Shown here in pieces: positions 17,901-24,760 of a DNA stretch of 64,000 nt. Origin of the DNA: Anaerolineaceae bacterium. Lineage in GTDB: Bacteria; Chloroflexota; Anaerolineae; Aggregatilineales; Phototrophicaceae. A model generated the notes under the pieces. The model searched no databases. It had not been told where the DNA came from and saw only the letters and a list, made by a program, of their open reading frames with translations. A program made the position numbers and the translations under genes. The stretch is from positions 407,792 to 471,791 of the forward strand of contig JACKCG010000003.1 in assembly GCA_020634135.1 (NCBI GenBank), read 5' to 3'. The first letter of the stretch is position 1, and each line of letters starts with the position of its first letter.

Positions 17901-18775
17901 TGGGCTTCCGTTTTCGGGGTCAGGCTGGCGATGTGATCGCTATCAGCATGAACTCCGATACCTTTGACTCCTACCTGACGCTGACATCGGCGGATGGCGT
18001 GATGCTGGTGAGCAACGACGACGGCGGCGGCGATTTGAATGCTTTGATAGGGCCGTTTGCCCTGCCCGAAACCGGCGATTACATTATCGGGGCGCGGGGC
18101 TATGATGCGAATGCCGCCGGGCCGTTCACCCTGCGCCTGGAACGGGTGACGATGACACCGATCATGTATGGCGGGACGATTACCGGGGTATTCGACGCTG
18201 CCACGAGCGCCCTCTACTACAGCTTTGAAGGCAGCAGCGGCGACATGATTTCGCTGGCGGTAGCCGGGGATAACGGCCTGGACACGACACTCCTGGTCAA
18301 TGGGCCGGGGAACTACCAGATAGGCTATGACGACGACAGCGGGCGCGACTTTGACCCGGAAATCAGCCGTCTGATCCTGGACGAAAGCGGTACGTATGTC
18401 GTGATTGTGCGGCCTTTCAACAGCGGCACCGCCGGGACATTCACGCTGACAATCAATGGTCTGCTGCCGGCTGCCCTGGAGGATGGAGCGCAGCAGGTCT
18501 ACCTGAGCAGCAAACGTTCGCAGGATATTGTGGTCTTTAAAGGCGTGGCCGGGGAAACTGTAACGATTGTCGCTCGCATGGTGAGCGGCGGCCCAAGTGC
18601 TGAACCGACTGTTGATGTCCAGCAGGCGGGCGCTTACCTGGCGTATGAGACGCTTTCTGGTGACAGCGAGGTGCGCATGACCGTTACCGTGCCGGAAAAC
18701 GGCGTTGTGTCGGTTCTGGTCAGCGACTACAGTTACGAACCAGTCACCGTCGAGGTGCGCCTCGAACGTCCTTAA
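14921..18775 (+). CDS. Large exported protein with ten PPC-type repeats
   Basis: 1284 residues from the ATG at 14921 (AAAAGGGAG at 14907-14915). Signal peptide MRLFSIRTLLFALCILLVFPLAAGA. The rest is about ten tandem beta-sandwich units of bacterial pre-peptidase C-terminal (PPC) type, each marked by FDAYLTLQDA, then S/TDDDSxGxLNARI, then DGxYTIVxxSF and FTLTLE. Pro/Thr linkers (TPTPLPPV) separate units 2 to 7. A divergent final domain (from about residue 1190) lacks the DDD motif. The acidic DDDS loop could bind calcium. No enzyme domain is present, so a stalk, adhesin or S-layer-like surface role is inferred. Flanked by terminators. Confidence 0.82.
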   Translation: MRLFSIRTLLFALCILLVFPLAAGAQSGGEIAIGETINGELTVSQPSLTYRYQGHAGDVLSITLTSDAFDAYLTLQDADGFNIASDDDSGGGSNAALADITLPRDGVYLIIVDSFNRASSGAFSLTLQGTQNIPPEPVTAGAIEPGQTLAGELAGDTLAAAYTFAGRAGQRVTITLLSEDFDSYLVLKDATGTDLVSDDDSAGNLNARIGNFALPADGTYTIVATSYNNATPGNFTLTLEVAGAATTPIQATPTFTPTPATGVIVTPVVSGGETPITPGQAVTGLLAANSAGATFVFDGRAGEQVTILLESDAFDAYLTLQDAAGNVLTTDDDSAGNLNARIRDFALPADGTYTIVASSFSGAASGPFTITLETAGSGAVIELTPTPLPPVATVVPATGDTLQPNVPLTGTLSAEQPAMSYTFTGAAGQTVTITLESDTFDAYLTLQDAAGNVLATDDDSAGSLNARISNFALPADGVYTVMVDSFIGAAAGDFTLTLETAGGGAVVPTPLPPVVTVVPATGDTLLPNVPLTGVLSAEEATMSYTFTGAAGQTVTITLESNAFDAYLTLQDAAGNILATDDDSAGSLNARITDFALPADGTYTAVVSSFAGSAVGDFTLTLETAGGSALVPTPVPPVVTVVPAAGDTLLPNVPLAGTLTAEQPTMSYTFTGAAGQRVTITLESTAFDAFLILQDSTGTELTGDDDSAGNLNARITDFALPGDGVYTVIVTSFGGTALGDFTLTLETAGSGAVVPTPVPPVATTGNEIAAGQIVSGELTNSQLSVTYRLVGEAGSAVSIMLNSEAFDAFLTVQDAAGNEVASDDDGGGNLNSRIAVFRLEAGQTYSIIASSLGGTAIGAYTLQVDSVTFSSGGPIAVGESLTGYADGGYPSYTFSADAGEMVVITLRSEDFDSFVRLYDNQGGELASDDDSGGNLDSQISFFTIPASGEYTIQVEAYGGEAAIGAYTLSVATVTTRPVEYTQEIQAELDTTNSVLGFRFRGQAGDVIAISMNSDTFDSYLTLTSADGVMLVSNDDGGGDLNALIGPFALPETGDYIIGARGYDANAAGPFTLRLERVTMTPIMYGGTITGVFDAATSALYYSFEGSSGDMISLAVAGDNGLDTTLLVNGPGNYQIGYDDDSGRDFDPEISRLILDESGTYVVIVRPFNSGTAGTFTLTINGLLPAALEDGAQQVYLSSKRSQDIVVFKGVAGETVTIVARMVSGGPSAEPTVDVQQAGAYLAYETLSGDSEVRMTVTVPENGVVSVLVSDYSYEPVTVEVRLERP
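16060..17200 (+). repeat. Near-identical in-gene tandem repeats of about 365 bp
   Basis: The units beginning at the proline linkers near 16075, 16443, 16807 and 17173 are highly similar at DNA level (for example the stretch coding SYTFTGAAGQTVTITLES). The flanking units at 15000-15900 and 17200-18400 are diverged. Recent unit duplication or conversion inside the gene is the simplest reading, and the copy number may vary between strains. Confidence 0.75.
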
Positions 18776-18810
18776 CGAGTGAGCAGCAGGCGGTGTAAAC
18801 GAAGTACTGA

Positions 18811-18840
18811 AACGGTGGGCTGCGGCCCACTGTTTATTTT
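18811..18840 (+). terminator. Strong Rho-independent terminator
   Basis: The stem AACGGTGGGC (18811-18820) pairs with GCCCACTGTT (18825-18834; one G-T pair) around TGCG, followed by TATTTT. It ends the PPC-protein transcript. Confidence 0.8.
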
Positions 18841-18851
18841 GCCACCTGAAA

Positions 18852-18883
18852 CAAAAACCCACTCTCTCTCAAGAGAATGGGTT
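18852..18883 (-). terminator. Rho-independent terminator of the 64-aa gene
   Basis: On the minus strand AACCCA, one mismatch and TCTCT pair with AGAGA and TGGGTT across a 4-base loop, followed by TTT. It sits just past the stop of the small minus-strand gene and faces the terminator of the PPC gene. Confidence 0.75.
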
Positions 18884-18906
18884 AGTTCTTAAGAATAACC
18901 TGCGAT

Positions 18907-19101
18907 CTAGCCTTCTTTGACCTTCAGGCTGTCCCACTGGGCCTTGCTGACAAACTTTGTCAGGTTGCGCCCGTCTTTGGTCTTGCCACGCAGGCCATAA
19001 CGAGTCTGCCCGTTTTTGGTCGTGAAGGTGGTCTTTGTCACTTCTTTTTCGTCCAGGGAAACCTTCTTACGGAGTTTAACATCATAAAATTCGATAGCCA
19101 C
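18907..19101 (-). CDS. Conserved-looking 64-aa basic protein, function unknown
   Basis: Starts at GTG 19101 with AAAGGAG 9 nt upstream on the minus strand. The sequence is MAIEFYDVKLRKKV..., rich in lysine and threonine, with YGLRGKTKDGRNLTKF near the C-terminus and no signal or membrane segment. The strong ribosome site, a dedicated terminator and the compact domain suggest a well-expressed single-gene unit. A nucleic-acid- or ribosome-associated role would fit the charge, but nothing proves it. Confidence 0.7.
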   Translation of the reverse strand: MAIEFYDVKLRKKVSLDEKEVTKTTFTTKNGQTRYGLRGKTKDGRNLTKFVSKAQWDSLKVKEG

Positions 19102-19223
19102 GGTTTGCTTCTCCTTTAATTGAGCCTTTTGATTAAACTTGCTTTAAGGAGTTCTCCCCCTCAATATCATTCTAGCATAGTCCTAATTATCGCAACACTG
19201 CAACCCCATAAAGTTCGAATAAC

Positions 19224-19772
19224 TTAACTTAACAATCGGGCATAAGTGCTGAGTTCTTCCGGTTGAGCCTGGCGCGCCAGGATATGCCCCGCCGCCAGCA
19301 GCCGCTGCGCCTCACTCACCGCGAGTTGCAGGGCACAATCGGCGCTCAACGGCCCCCGTTGCAGCAGCGTAGCTGATACCTCTGGCAGACCAGCATCGCC
19401 GGCCAGCAAATCGGCAATCATATTCCCGGCAGTCGCCGTCACCTCTCCTGCCAGTTCACCGGCAATCTGGTAAACCACGGCCTGCAAACAAGCGGTATGG
19501 TTGATCTGTTCGCCGCGCAGCGCCCGGTACGGGTGAATCTGCTCAATCCCCAGCGTAACCCCCTCCACAAACACCGGTACGAGGGACCTTACCAGGAAGT
19601 CATGGGACTGCATCCAGAAGACCACCGGCAGCCGCCCCTGGGTCTCCAGGTAAGCGGTCACCCGTTGGCGCAGCATGTGAAAACACCGCTCGAGTATCGC
19701 CTGGATATGTGATTCCAGGTGTGTCCTGCTATGAAAATTGCCTGCATGGTATATGGCCGTGCCTGTCATCAT
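19224..19772 (-). CDS. Hypothetical helical protein of about 182 aa
   Basis: The ATG at 19772 is used; an in-frame TTG at 19781 is the alternative, and neither has a strong ribosome site. The protein looks largely alpha-helical (HLESHIQAILERCFHMLRQRV, ACLQAVVYQIAGELAGEV, SEAQRLLAAGHILARQAQ) with no membrane segment. Its promoter carries a palindrome resembling a LexA operator, so damage-inducible expression is possible. No family is recognised. Confidence 0.55.
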   Translation of the reverse strand: MMTGTAIYHAGNFHSRTHLESHIQAILERCFHMLRQRVTAYLETQGRLPVVFWMQSHDFLVRSLVPVFVEGVTLGIEQIHPYRALRGEQINHTACLQAVVYQIAGELAGEVTATAGNMIADLLAGDAGLPEVSATLLQRGPLSADCALQLAVSEAQRLLAAGHILARQAQPEELSTYARLLS

Positions 19773-19791
19773 CGCATCCAAACAATCAATT

Positions 19792-19807
19792 TAGAACATA
19801 TATTCTA
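19792..19807. promoter_or_regulatory. LexA-like palindromic operator candidate
   Basis: TAGAACATATATTCTA has perfect TAGAA/TTCTA arms and contains GAACATATATTC, one base off the GAAC-N4-GTTC box of Gram-positive-type LexA. It overlaps the edge of the -10 element and the expected start site of the hypothetical gene. Confidence 0.4.
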
Positions 19808-19834
19808 TTATAGGGAAATTTGGCTGCTTGTCCA
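19807..19834 (-). promoter_or_regulatory. Promoter of the 182-aa hypothetical gene
   Basis: On the minus strand: TGGACA (19834-19829), a 16-bp spacer and a perfect TATAAT (19812-19807). The start site would fall near 19800, inside the palindrome described at 19792-19807. Confidence 0.6.
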
Positions 19835-20083
19835 GATATTTCAGTTAGAAACAGGTTAGAAAGTGTCGTGGCGTGAGACCATGTGGTTCAAGGGAGAATT
19901 TCAGGTCGGTCAGTGGGGAGGCCTTTCGTTCAGCACATAGCACAGGCATTCTGTCCAACATCACCGACTTTAGGTGAGTATCTGCACAAGGATATAGCGA
20001 GATTACCGGGACGCACCTATAATTTCCCATAATATATCGTTAAAGATGTGCCGCCCGCCAGCACGCCCAGCAAGGAGATTCCT
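19835..20083. other. Intergenic region before the isomerase gene
   Basis: Holds a TATAAT at 20018-20023 that could serve the isomerase operon, but no good -35 element at the right distance. No gene or stable hairpin is evident. Confidence 0.35.
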
Positions 20084-21427
20084 GTGGCTGATACCCCCCC
20101 CATGATTGGCTTCGTGCCAATCGCCCGCCCGACGTTCGATGTCCCTCTCGCCCAGGAAATGACTCAACAGGTTGTCCGCCAGCTTGCCAAAGCAGGATTT
20201 TCACTGGTCGGCACACCTGACCTGGTGATGGATGCCGCAGCGGTTGAAACACGGATTCGCTTGTTTGATGTGAATCCGCCCGACTTGCTCCTGGTATTAC
20301 AGGCATCATTTGCCGATAGCAGCATGGCGAAGGCGCTGGCGGAACGGGTGGACGCGCCGCTGCTGCTGTGGGCGCTGCCGGAACCGCGTGTCGGCGGACG
20401 ACTGCGGCTCAACTCGTTCTGCGGCATCAACCTGGCCGGGCACGCGCTGCGCCGGGCCGGGCTGGCGTATGAGACCATCTATGCCACCCCGGATGACCCA
20501 TCTGCCCTGGCGAAAGTCGGAGTACTGGCGAAGGCCGCCGCTGTGCGCCGCCGTTTGCGCGGGACGCGCATCGGGCGCGTGGGCGAAAACCCCGCCGGGT
20601 TCGAGACCTGCATCCCCAATCAACCGGCGCTCAAAGCGCAGCTTGGCCTGGAAGTCGTCGGGATTGACTTACAACAGGTATTCGCCGGAGTCCGCGCCCA
20701 GCCACAGGAGAAAATCGCGGCGCTGGCGCAGACGGTCAGGCAGCAGGTTGCAGGCGTGGATGATATGGATGCCGTTGCCACCAATGGCACACTCGGCGCG
20801 TTCCTGACACTGGAACACATCGCGGAAAAAGAGCAGCTGGATGGATTGGCGGTGCGCTGCTGGCCGGAATTCTTCACGGACCTGGGCTGTTCGGCCTGTG
20901 GCGCAATGTCCATGCTCAGTAACAAACTGCTCCCCTGTAGCTGCGAGTCGGATGTCAACGGGACGATTACGCAGTTGATTCTCCAGTGGATCAGCGGCGA
21001 ACCAGCCTTTGGCAGTGACCTCGTCTCCTTTGACACGGCGGAGGATGTCGCCATCCTGTGGCACTGTGGGTTAGCGCCGCTTTCGATGGCTGACCCGTCG
21101 GTGCAGCCGAGGGCGACGATTCACTCCAACCGCAGGATGCCGCTGCTGATGGAATTTCCGTTGAAACCGGGGCGCGTCACGCTGGCACGCTTGAGCGAAG
21201 CCACCGGGGAATTTCGCCTGGTGATTGCCGGTGGGGAGATGATCCAGGCGCCGCCGAGTTTCACCGGCACAACGGGGACGCTGCGCTTTGACAGCGGCGC
21301 GGCTGTAGTGATGGATGCCATTCTGCGGGAGGGGCTGGAGCATCATCTCTCGCTGACCTACGGCGACCACCGCGAGACCCTGCTGGCGCTGGCGAAGATG
21401 CTCGATTTACCCGTGCTGGAATTATAG
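20084..21427 (+). CDS. L-fucose/L-arabinose isomerase-family sugar isomerase
   Basis: 447 residues from the GTG at 20084 (AAGGAG at 20072-20077); an earlier in-frame ATG at 20048 lacks a ribosome site. The fold is that of the FucI/AraA-like family (COG2407). Candidate Mn-binding residues are Glu in RCWPEFFTDLG, Asp in CESDVNGT and His in ILWHCGLAP, the E-D-H set used by these isomerases for aldose-ketose interconversion. It is followed by a transaldolase and a GH4 enzyme on the same strand. This suggests isomerisation of a sugar that is then cleaved by the aldolase; the specific sugar is not determinable. Confidence 0.75.
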   Translation: MADTPPMIGFVPIARPTFDVPLAQEMTQQVVRQLAKAGFSLVGTPDLVMDAAAVETRIRLFDVNPPDLLLVLQASFADSSMAKALAERVDAPLLLWALPEPRVGGRLRLNSFCGINLAGHALRRAGLAYETIYATPDDPSALAKVGVLAKAAAVRRRLRGTRIGRVGENPAGFETCIPNQPALKAQLGLEVVGIDLQQVFAGVRAQPQEKIAALAQTVRQQVAGVDDMDAVATNGTLGAFLTLEHIAEKEQLDGLAVRCWPEFFTDLGCSACGAMSMLSNKLLPCSCESDVNGTITQLILQWISGEPAFGSDLVSFDTAEDVAILWHCGLAPLSMADPSVQPRATIHSNRRMPLLMEFPLKPGRVTLARLSEATGEFRLVIAGGEMIQAPPSFTGTTGTLRFDSGAAVVMDAILREGLEHHLSLTYGDHRETLLALAKMLDLPVLEL

Positions 21428-21462
21428 TCGGCAGGTTTCAGTGGTCAGTTATCAGTCAAGAT

Positions 21463-21512
21463 AGCTGGTTAGCCTAAAACGCTAAGACGCTAACTGGCTA
21501 AGATGCTGACCG
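21463..21512 (+). repeat. Dispersed GCTAA-rich intergenic repeat, copy 1
   Basis: Quasi-periodic words (CTGGTTAGCC, AACGCTAAGACGCTAACTGG, CTAAGATGCTGACC) resemble 24517-24585 on the other side of the sugar genes. Both are preceded by CAGTxxTCAG/TTATxxGT-type sequence. Confidence 0.5.
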
Positions 21513-21593
21513 GCCTGCGGCCAGAGAAGTATCGTGTAGTGAATTTTACATCCGGCAGAATTGATGAATTCCTTGTGACCACAGGAGTATGAC

Positions 21594-22259
21594 ATGCAGT
21601 TTTTTCTCGATAGTGCCATGACCGAAGAAATCCAGTACGCGCTGGAGATGTGGGATATTGACGGCGTGACGACCAACCCACGCCACGTACAGGTTTCCGG
21701 CAAGCCTTTCCTGACGGTTGTCCAGGAGATCGGCGCGATCTTCGCCGGGACAGAGAAGACGGTCTCAGTCCAGACCAATCCATACAAGCATAATGACTAC
21801 CGGGCAATTGTGGACGAGGCGCGGGGGCTAGCCAAGCTGTCGCCTAACTTCGTTATCAAGATGCCCTGCACCGAAAACGGCTACAAGGCCTGCAAAATCC
21901 TGACCGGCGAAGGCATCCGCGTGAACCTGACGTTGTGTTTCTCGGCGGCACAGGCACTACAGGCGATGCGCGTGGGCGCTTACTATGTCTCGCCCTTCAT
22001 CGGCTGGAAGGAAAGCAACGGCGAAGAAGTCGGCAGCTTTATCGAAGAAATCGTCGCCATCCGGGATAACTACGCCTTCGACACCCAGGTGCTGGTCGCT
22101 GCGGTACGGAATGGGCGTCAGCTCGTGGATGCGGCGGTCATGGGCGCGGACATTACCACTGCCGGTTTCGCCGTTTATCAGGAAGCCTTCGCCCACCCGT
22201 ATACCGATGTCGGCCTGAAGAAATTCCAGGAATTCTGGGACAAAACCGATTACGAATAA
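21594..22259 (+). CDS. Transaldolase, fructose-6-phosphate-aldolase (TalC)-like
   Basis: 221 residues; AGGAG at 21583-21587 supports the start. Class I aldolase of the small transaldolase/FSA group: MQFFLDSA at strand 1, DGVTTNPRHV, the Schiff-base lysine Lys89 in NFVIKMPCTE, VSPFIGW and the late ADITTAG. The insert after TTNP (VQVSGKPFLTVVQEIG) departs from classical FSA, where TTNPSL is usual. It is reminiscent of transaldolases that act on unusual ketoses such as 6-deoxy-6-sulfofructose; that specificity is only a hypothesis. Middle gene of the isomerase-transaldolase-GH4 set. Confidence 0.82.
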   Translation: MQFFLDSAMTEEIQYALEMWDIDGVTTNPRHVQVSGKPFLTVVQEIGAIFAGTEKTVSVQTNPYKHNDYRAIVDEARGLAKLSPNFVIKMPCTENGYKACKILTGEGIRVNLTLCFSAAQALQAMRVGAYYVSPFIGWKESNGEEVGSFIEEIVAIRDNYAFDTQVLVAAVRNGRQLVDAAVMGADITTAGFAVYQEAFAHPYTDVGLKKFQEFWDKTDYE

Positions 22260-22315
22260 CAACGCAGGATTTGCATTGGTTTTCATCCAACATAGCTCTT
22301 AGAAAGCGACTTTGC

Positions 22316-23740
22316 ATGAGCATGAGTTTCAAACCCCCTAAAATCGTTGTCATCGGCGCAGGAAGCGCCATCTTTGGCCTGGGCGCACTCTCCACGATGA
22401 TGCAGAGCGAAGGCCTGCGCGGTTCGCAGTTGGCACTGTGTGACATCAACAAAGAAGGCCTGGATGTCATCACGCGCCTGGCGCACATCATGAATAAGGC
22501 CTGGGACAGTAACATGACCATCACCAGCGCGACTGACTGGCGCGAACTGCTGCCGGGGGCGGATTTCGTCCTCGTCTCGATCCAGGTTGGTCAGCGTGAG
22601 GCAGTCTGGGAGAAAGACTGGCGCATCCCACTCAGGCACGGGATTCACCAGCCTTATGCCGAAAACGGCGGGCCGGGGTCATTTTCCCATACCGCGCGCA
22701 ACCTGCCAATTATCCTGAGCATCGCTAAGGATATGGAAGAACTCTGCCCCGACGCCTATTACCTCAACCTTGTGAATCCGCTAATTCGCCTGACAACAGC
22801 CGTACACCGCTACAGCGGGATCAAGGTCGTCGGGCTGTGCCACCAGTTACTGTGGGGCTATGCGATGGCCGGGACGGTGCTGGCGGATCGCTGGGGTATC
22901 AAAGTGCCGGAACATTTCCACGTTCACACGGACGCCACCAATATGCCCTACTTCATTCCGGTGGCGCGGGCGGCGGTAGAACACCTCGAAATCAAAGCCG
23001 CCGGCATCAATCACTTTTCATGGGTATATGACATCCGTGATAAAGAGACGGGCGAAGACCTCTACCCCGAACTGCGTGACCGCTGGCTGAACCACATGCG
23101 CAAGGACTTCGAGCCGCTGACCCGTGAAATCTTCGAGATTTACGGCATGATGCCCACAGCTGGCGACAGCCATATGTGCGAATTCCTGAGCGTGGTGAGC
23201 GACCCGGTGACGAAACCCTGGGAGAAATACGACCTCAAGCTGCAAAGCTGGGAGGGCAACCGCAACCGCCGGGCATCACGGCAAAAACTGGCACAGGACA
23301 TCGTTAACGGCATAACCGATGTCAACGACCTGCGCGACGTGTGGCGGCATGATATGCTGGATGAAGGCATCCCGGAAATGATCTGTGCGGCGCACTATAA
23401 CCAGACGTATATGCACCAGCAGTTGAACATCCCCAACCAGTGCTACATCCCCAACCTGCCAGCGGATGCGATTGTCGAAGTGCCGGGCGCGATTTCCCGC
23501 TTCGGCTTCCAGGGTGTCAGCTTCCCGCCGCTGCCTGAACCGATTGCGGAGATGTGCCGCCGGGAACTGGGGCTGGCGTCGCTGTATGTGGACGCGGCAG
23601 TGCAGGGAGATAAGCAGAAGGCGCTGCAAGCCCTGCTGCTCGACCCGATGGTGACGGATATAGACACGGCGCGGGCGATCCTGGATGACATGCTGGCTGA
23701 ATTTGCGGAATATCTGCCGCAGTTCAAGGGGCAGGCGTAG
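22316..23740 (+). CDS. Glycoside hydrolase family 4-type enzyme
   Basis: 474 residues from the ATG at 22316 (a second at 22322). The N-terminal NAD-binding site is KIVVIGAGSAIFG. GH4 landmarks: NGGPGSFSHTARN, LNLVNPLIRLT, GLCHQLLWG (the metal-binding Cys region) and AAGINHFSWV (catalytic region), plus a C-terminal GxDxxPxxEM-like segment. GH4 enzymes use NAD and a divalent metal in a redox-assisted glycoside cleavage. The CHQ triplet differs from the usual CHS/CHG/CHE/CN types that track substrate classes, so specificity is open. It follows the transaldolase by 56 bases and ends with a long hairpin. Confidence 0.82.
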   Translation: MSMSFKPPKIVVIGAGSAIFGLGALSTMMQSEGLRGSQLALCDINKEGLDVITRLAHIMNKAWDSNMTITSATDWRELLPGADFVLVSIQVGQREAVWEKDWRIPLRHGIHQPYAENGGPGSFSHTARNLPIILSIAKDMEELCPDAYYLNLVNPLIRLTTAVHRYSGIKVVGLCHQLLWGYAMAGTVLADRWGIKVPEHFHVHTDATNMPYFIPVARAAVEHLEIKAAGINHFSWVYDIRDKETGEDLYPELRDRWLNHMRKDFEPLTREIFEIYGMMPTAGDSHMCEFLSVVSDPVTKPWEKYDLKLQSWEGNRNRRASRQKLAQDIVNGITDVNDLRDVWRHDMLDEGIPEMICAAHYNQTYMHQQLNIPNQCYIPNLPADAIVEVPGAISRFGFQGVSFPPLPEPIAEMCRRELGLASLYVDAAVQGDKQKALQALLLDPMVTDIDTARAILDDMLAEFAEYLPQFKGQA

Positions 23741-23772
23741 GGGGCGCTGTCCGCAGATTAGCGTTCTCATCA

Positions 23773-23840
23773 GACCTCACCTTTGCGAGCTATTGTTCGT
23801 TCTCAAGGGTGAGGTCATTGTGTTTTGGTTGCAGGATACG
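23773..23840 (+). terminator. Long hairpin terminator after the GH4 gene
   Basis: GACCTCACC (23773-23781) and GGTGAGGTC (23818-23826) form a 9-bp stem with further partial pairing inside, followed by a GTGTTTTGG tract. Confidence 0.65.
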
Positions 23841-23955
23841 CAGATCATGAAGCGAGGAGAACAACCGGGATGCTGCATAGGTGAACTGTCGCGTTACGTG
23901 CGGCGGGTGGTTATGTGGAAGAATAGCAAACTGAAAGGGATAGGCCGGTGAGCAG

Positions 23956-24309
23956 TCAGAAAAACGAACGCTGTACAAATCGTATGCCGGCCAGTATCTG
24001 ACGAACCCTTTGCTCAGATAATGTCCCGATATATTGGCCCAGCTGCGTTTTTTCTATCGTGGAAATTTTCGATACTTCGACAGCACTTTGCCGGGGCAAA
24101 TTGGCCTCACCCGGTTCGAGCAGGACATTACCTGGTATGCTGATCTTTCTGGCATTGGTCGTCAGCGCACAAATGACTACGGTGCCAACAGCCGGACTCT
24201 GGTTGAGGGTGTCTTGTTGAATGACCACATGCGGATGGGGAATACGCAGCCCCATATCGTCCTCGCCCGATAGCTGAACCCAGTACACATCACCCTGCCG
24301 AATACCCAT
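23956..24309 (-). CDS. MazF/PemK-family toxin (mRNA endoribonuclease)
   Basis: 117 residues. Family signatures: MGIRQGDVYWVQL at the start, HPHVVIQQDTLN, TVVICALTTN and NLPRQSAVEVSKISTIEKTQL (the RQS/V-x-Q catalytic region normally holding Arg and Ser/Thr), ending in VRQILAGI. The ribosome site GGAGG lies just before the ATG. No antitoxin gene is found next to it on either side: 24310-24760 contains no plausible short gene. It is therefore an orphan toxin, or its partner is elsewhere. It sits between the GH4 gene and the LacI regulator in opposite orientation. Confidence 0.85.
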   Translation of the reverse strand: MGIRQGDVYWVQLSGEDDMGLRIPHPHVVIQQDTLNQSPAVGTVVICALTTNARKISIPGNVLLEPGEANLPRQSAVEVSKISTIEKTQLGQYIGTLSEQRVRQILAGIRFVQRSFF

Positions 24310-24665
24310 TTTTCCTCCAACGATGAACGGTAGGACGGGACGAGTAGATGACCCAGTGAGACTTGTGCCTTTTATTATCGTACGCTCTATGTGAAATAGT
24401 TTGGGAGAAATGCCTATCAGGAAAGGCCAGTGAGTTTTCAGTCATCGGTTTTTAGTTATTGGTAGCGGCGGGTTAGCGCACATCTGGGAGAAAATTGAAC
24501 TCCAGGTCACCTGAGAAGCTAAGATGCTAACCAGCTAAAATGCTAAAACGCCAGTGGCTAGTGGCTAGCAGCCAACGGCTAAAGTGAACCTTTCGCTGTT
24601 CGTATTTCACATAAAACGTATCGTACATCCTGGCTATACCGATACCGGTTTTCCACACCATCCGT
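24310..24665. other. Intergenic region with dispersed repeat
   Basis: Contains the GCTAA-rich repeat (24517-24585) and no supportable gene. The LacI-gene promoter begins at 24666. Confidence 0.45.
24517..24585 (+). repeat. Dispersed GCTAA-rich intergenic repeat, copy 2
   Basis: AGCTAAGATGCTAACCAGCT, AAAATGCTAAAACGCCAGTG and GGCTAGTGGCTAGCAGCC words parallel 21463-21512. This class of simple, word-like repeats is likely present at many genomic sites. Confidence 0.5.
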
Positions 24666-24694
24666 TTGACAACCTCGCCAAAAATATCTATGAT
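24666..24694 (+). promoter_or_regulatory. Promoter of the LacI-family regulator gene
   Basis: Perfect TTGACA (24666-24671), 17-bp spacer, TATGAT (24689-24694). It has exactly the same elements and spacing as the GH31-operon promoter at 56833-56861. Confidence 0.8.
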
Positions 24695-24697
24695 TCT

Positions 24698-24721
24698 GTT
24701 AGCGGTCACGTGATCGCTAAC
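24698..24721. promoter_or_regulatory. LacI-type operator (two inverted 12-mers)
   Basis: GTTAGCGGTCAC and GTGATCGCTAAC abut as an almost perfect 24-bp palindrome starting 3 bases after the -10 element, where a bound repressor would block initiation. The 12-mer matches the pair at 56808-56831 (consensus GTNAYCGCTAAC). Autoregulation of the downstream repressor is inferred. Confidence 0.75.
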
Positions 24722-24760
24722 GATCCTGATAAATATAGCACCACCGTTTGAAGGCACGCT

